Origin: DASUXA01 sp036378155
GTDB taxonomy: Bacteria > Actinomycetota > Actinomycetes > Mycobacteriales > Micromonosporaceae
Direction of reading: 5' to 3'
NCBI GenBank assembly: GCA_036378155.1
Contig: DASUXA010000035.1
Span: 1-22,730, forward strand
Length of the DNA: 22,730 nt
How positions within the stretch are numbered: the first letter of the stretch is position 1; every line of letters starts with the position of its first letter. Shown one piece after another: positions 22,201 through 22,730 of this stretch. Both the position numbers and the translations under genes were made by a program. The notes under the pieces are model-generated. The model searched no databases, was not told the origin of the DNA, and saw only the letters and a list, made by a program, of their open reading frames with translations.

Positions 22201-22730
22201 CTGATCGCCTCGCACGGCTCGTTCGCGCCCGAGCCCCGGCGTACCGCGCAGGCGATCGGGCTGGTCCGCGCGGCGGTCGAGGCGGAATTGTCGACCGGCG
22301 GGGACGCGCGGGTCGGCATCCGCCGGTTCGGGTCGGTGGTGCTGGTCGGCCGGGAGCCGGACGACCCGACCGCCGAGCACACGTCGATGGACCTGATGAC
22401 GTACGCGGTGGCGCTCGGTCGAGCCGCGCAGAAGCTGGTCGAGGGCGACACGCTGCCCACCCCGTCGCGGGCGGTTGAGCGGCTGCGGCGTACCACGCCG
22501 CCGGCGGTGATGCCGGCGTTGTCCGACGCCCGGCTGGTACAGCTCGCCGCGGCGGCTGCCGGTACCGTCGCGGTCAACGCCCAGCTTCAGCTCTATCCGG
22601 TCGGCATGCCCGCCGAGCGGGCGGTTCGGTTGGCCGCGCCCAGTCTGGTGCTCACCGGCAACCAGAAGATCGACATCGAGGGGTTGCGCAACCGGGTACG
22701 CGCCCGGTTCCCGCAGGCGGAGCCGCTGCC
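19264..22730 (+). CDS. pglW: PglW-like protein: NERD, pseudokinase and Ser/Thr kinase (3' end missing)
   Basis: 1155 codons are open to the window edge; PglW proteins are usually somewhat longer. GTG at 19264 is the first start after an in-frame TGA at 19237. A NERD domain (about 10-140) carries Asp58 (NEVDLL) and Glu71-Leu-Lys73. A first kinase-like domain (about 240-490) has HRG (341-343) in place of HRD and SDW in place of DFG, so it is a pseudokinase. The second (about 515-780) looks active: Gly-Ser-Gly (527-529), Lys549, HRDIKPAN (638-645) and DFS (663-665). A helix-hairpin-helix-like region (805-860) and a helix-turn-helix-like region (920-950) follow. This is the domain layout of PglW of Pgl/BREX type 2. 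No other pgl gene is visible. Confidence 0.86.
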   Translation, partial: MIAIRDDSPRWEEINASQWVHERAGLRHIKTLLPDGDPYHAWANVEFVGTDGSINEVDLLVLTPSGLHLIELKHWQGEISGNGTQWRVKSPSGAVRYVDNPLILANRKAKRLASLLDHYGRQSGRRVRVPFVRAAIFLHAPGMVARLDEVGKQWVYGQRTDPRSGLPAITDLLTQQPMDPRDRIDQRRSREIVSLVKDCGIKPSVADRTIRGILLQPKPFAEGPGWQDYLGGHQVDTTTVRRVRFYLTSKASADDRDLIRRAAEREFRLLQGIHHPGIAHATDLVDHEIGPAVIFEHDEDAVRLDHWLADHGDRLTVDQRLDLVRDLAEVLQYAHSRHLVHRGLNPRAIFVCDPDKPKPRLVVSDWQTGGRVAGTTTQATLLAGTTHVDQLADETVRLFQAPEALTNPDAPGQLLDIFSLGAITYLIFTGQPPAGSPEGLRAAIMQQGGLELSASLDGVPETLRYLVYDATRGDTAKRTASANAFLADLDAVEEELTAPEPAPVIDPLDAKPGDVLDGGLVVVRRLGSGATSIALLVHEEDDDTPLVLKVARDESKRQRLVDEADQMRRLHAHWQVAQLIRGPVEVGGKTALLLEFAGEPTLADELASHGRLSLDLLERYGKDLLDIVEYLDGQGVTHRDIKPANLAARPRPKDKQPHLCIFDFSLAAAPADQITAGTPPYLDPFLGPPRRARYDLAAERFAAAVTLFEMATGTLPRWGDGVANPATIADEVTIAPSLFDPAVADRLAAFFARALRRDARQRFDTTEEMADAWRMIFKDIPQAGTTPPPEPSTAAITADTPLDLVHLTERARSALERFGVRTVGDLVDYDPMALSRLAGVPVATKTEIRRKAKELRALFAPSPRVESEEETERPPVRGIDSLVETLLPRATSRNAGEVRAVAVMLGLRTPTDDGEPLVWPTQSEAAAVLEVAQPQLSRIMHRSVQRWVANSDLDAVRQEMVDLLDARGGVMSAAELAEALIASHGSFAPEPRRTAQAIGLVRAAVEAELSTGGDARVGIRRFGSVVLVGREPDDPTAEHTSMDLMTYAVALGRAAQKLVEGDTLPTPSRAVERLRRTTPPAVMPALSDARLVQLAAAAAGTVAVNAQLQLYPVGMPAERAVRLAAPSLVLTGNQKIDIEGLRNRVRARFPQAEPL

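Overview
The window is about 70% G+C, with GTG starts, leaderless-type promoters and dense overlapping genes. This fits a chromosome of a high-GC actinomycete; Micromonosporales is a guess from overall style only. No rRNA, tRNA, CRISPR array or insertion sequence was seen. Position 1 opens with a run of 19 C, which may be a contig edge.

Layout. 26-808 (-) encodes a secreted trypsin-like protease. 1035-4447 (+) is a two-gene MoxR/chelatase-type AAA+ ATPase and VWA-domain operon, ending in a 36-bp tandem repeat that copies its own stop codon. 4539-6118 is a divergent pair: a two-TM membrane protein (-) and a 2H phosphoesterase (+). 6223-9699 (-) is a large exported phosphodiester glycosidase/metallophosphoesterase, separated from the 2H gene by a perfect bidirectional terminator hairpin. 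9993-11225 (+) is a beta-lactamase-fold serine hydrolase with a clear leaderless promoter. 11390-12434 holds a DUF2249 protein and a cysteine-bearing winged-helix regulator; the same 11-bp site lies in opposite orientations in both promoters. 12720-13229 (-) is a decayed HicA/HicB toxin-antitoxin module with a nonsense codon and frameshifts.

The most interesting part is 13373-22730 (+), seven genes in a row that look like a nucleic-acid defence cassette. They are: a Cas4/AddB-like nuclease with four candidate Fe-S cysteines; an unrecognised 495-aa protein; a compact SF1 (DNA2/UPF1-type) helicase; a winged-helix protein fused to an Mrr-like PD-(D/E)XK nuclease; a membrane-anchored receiver-like protein; a 117-aa helical protein; and a PglW-like protein (NERD nuclease domain, pseudokinase, active-looking kinase) that runs off the window. 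The first four are joined by GTGA/ATGA stop-start overlaps, so they are probably made together. The last three follow two short gaps of about 120 bases containing inverted repeats. PglW is known from Pgl/BREX type 2 phage defence, but no pglX, pglY or pglZ is visible here, so this is either a variant BREX whose core lies downstream or a separate PglW-containing system.
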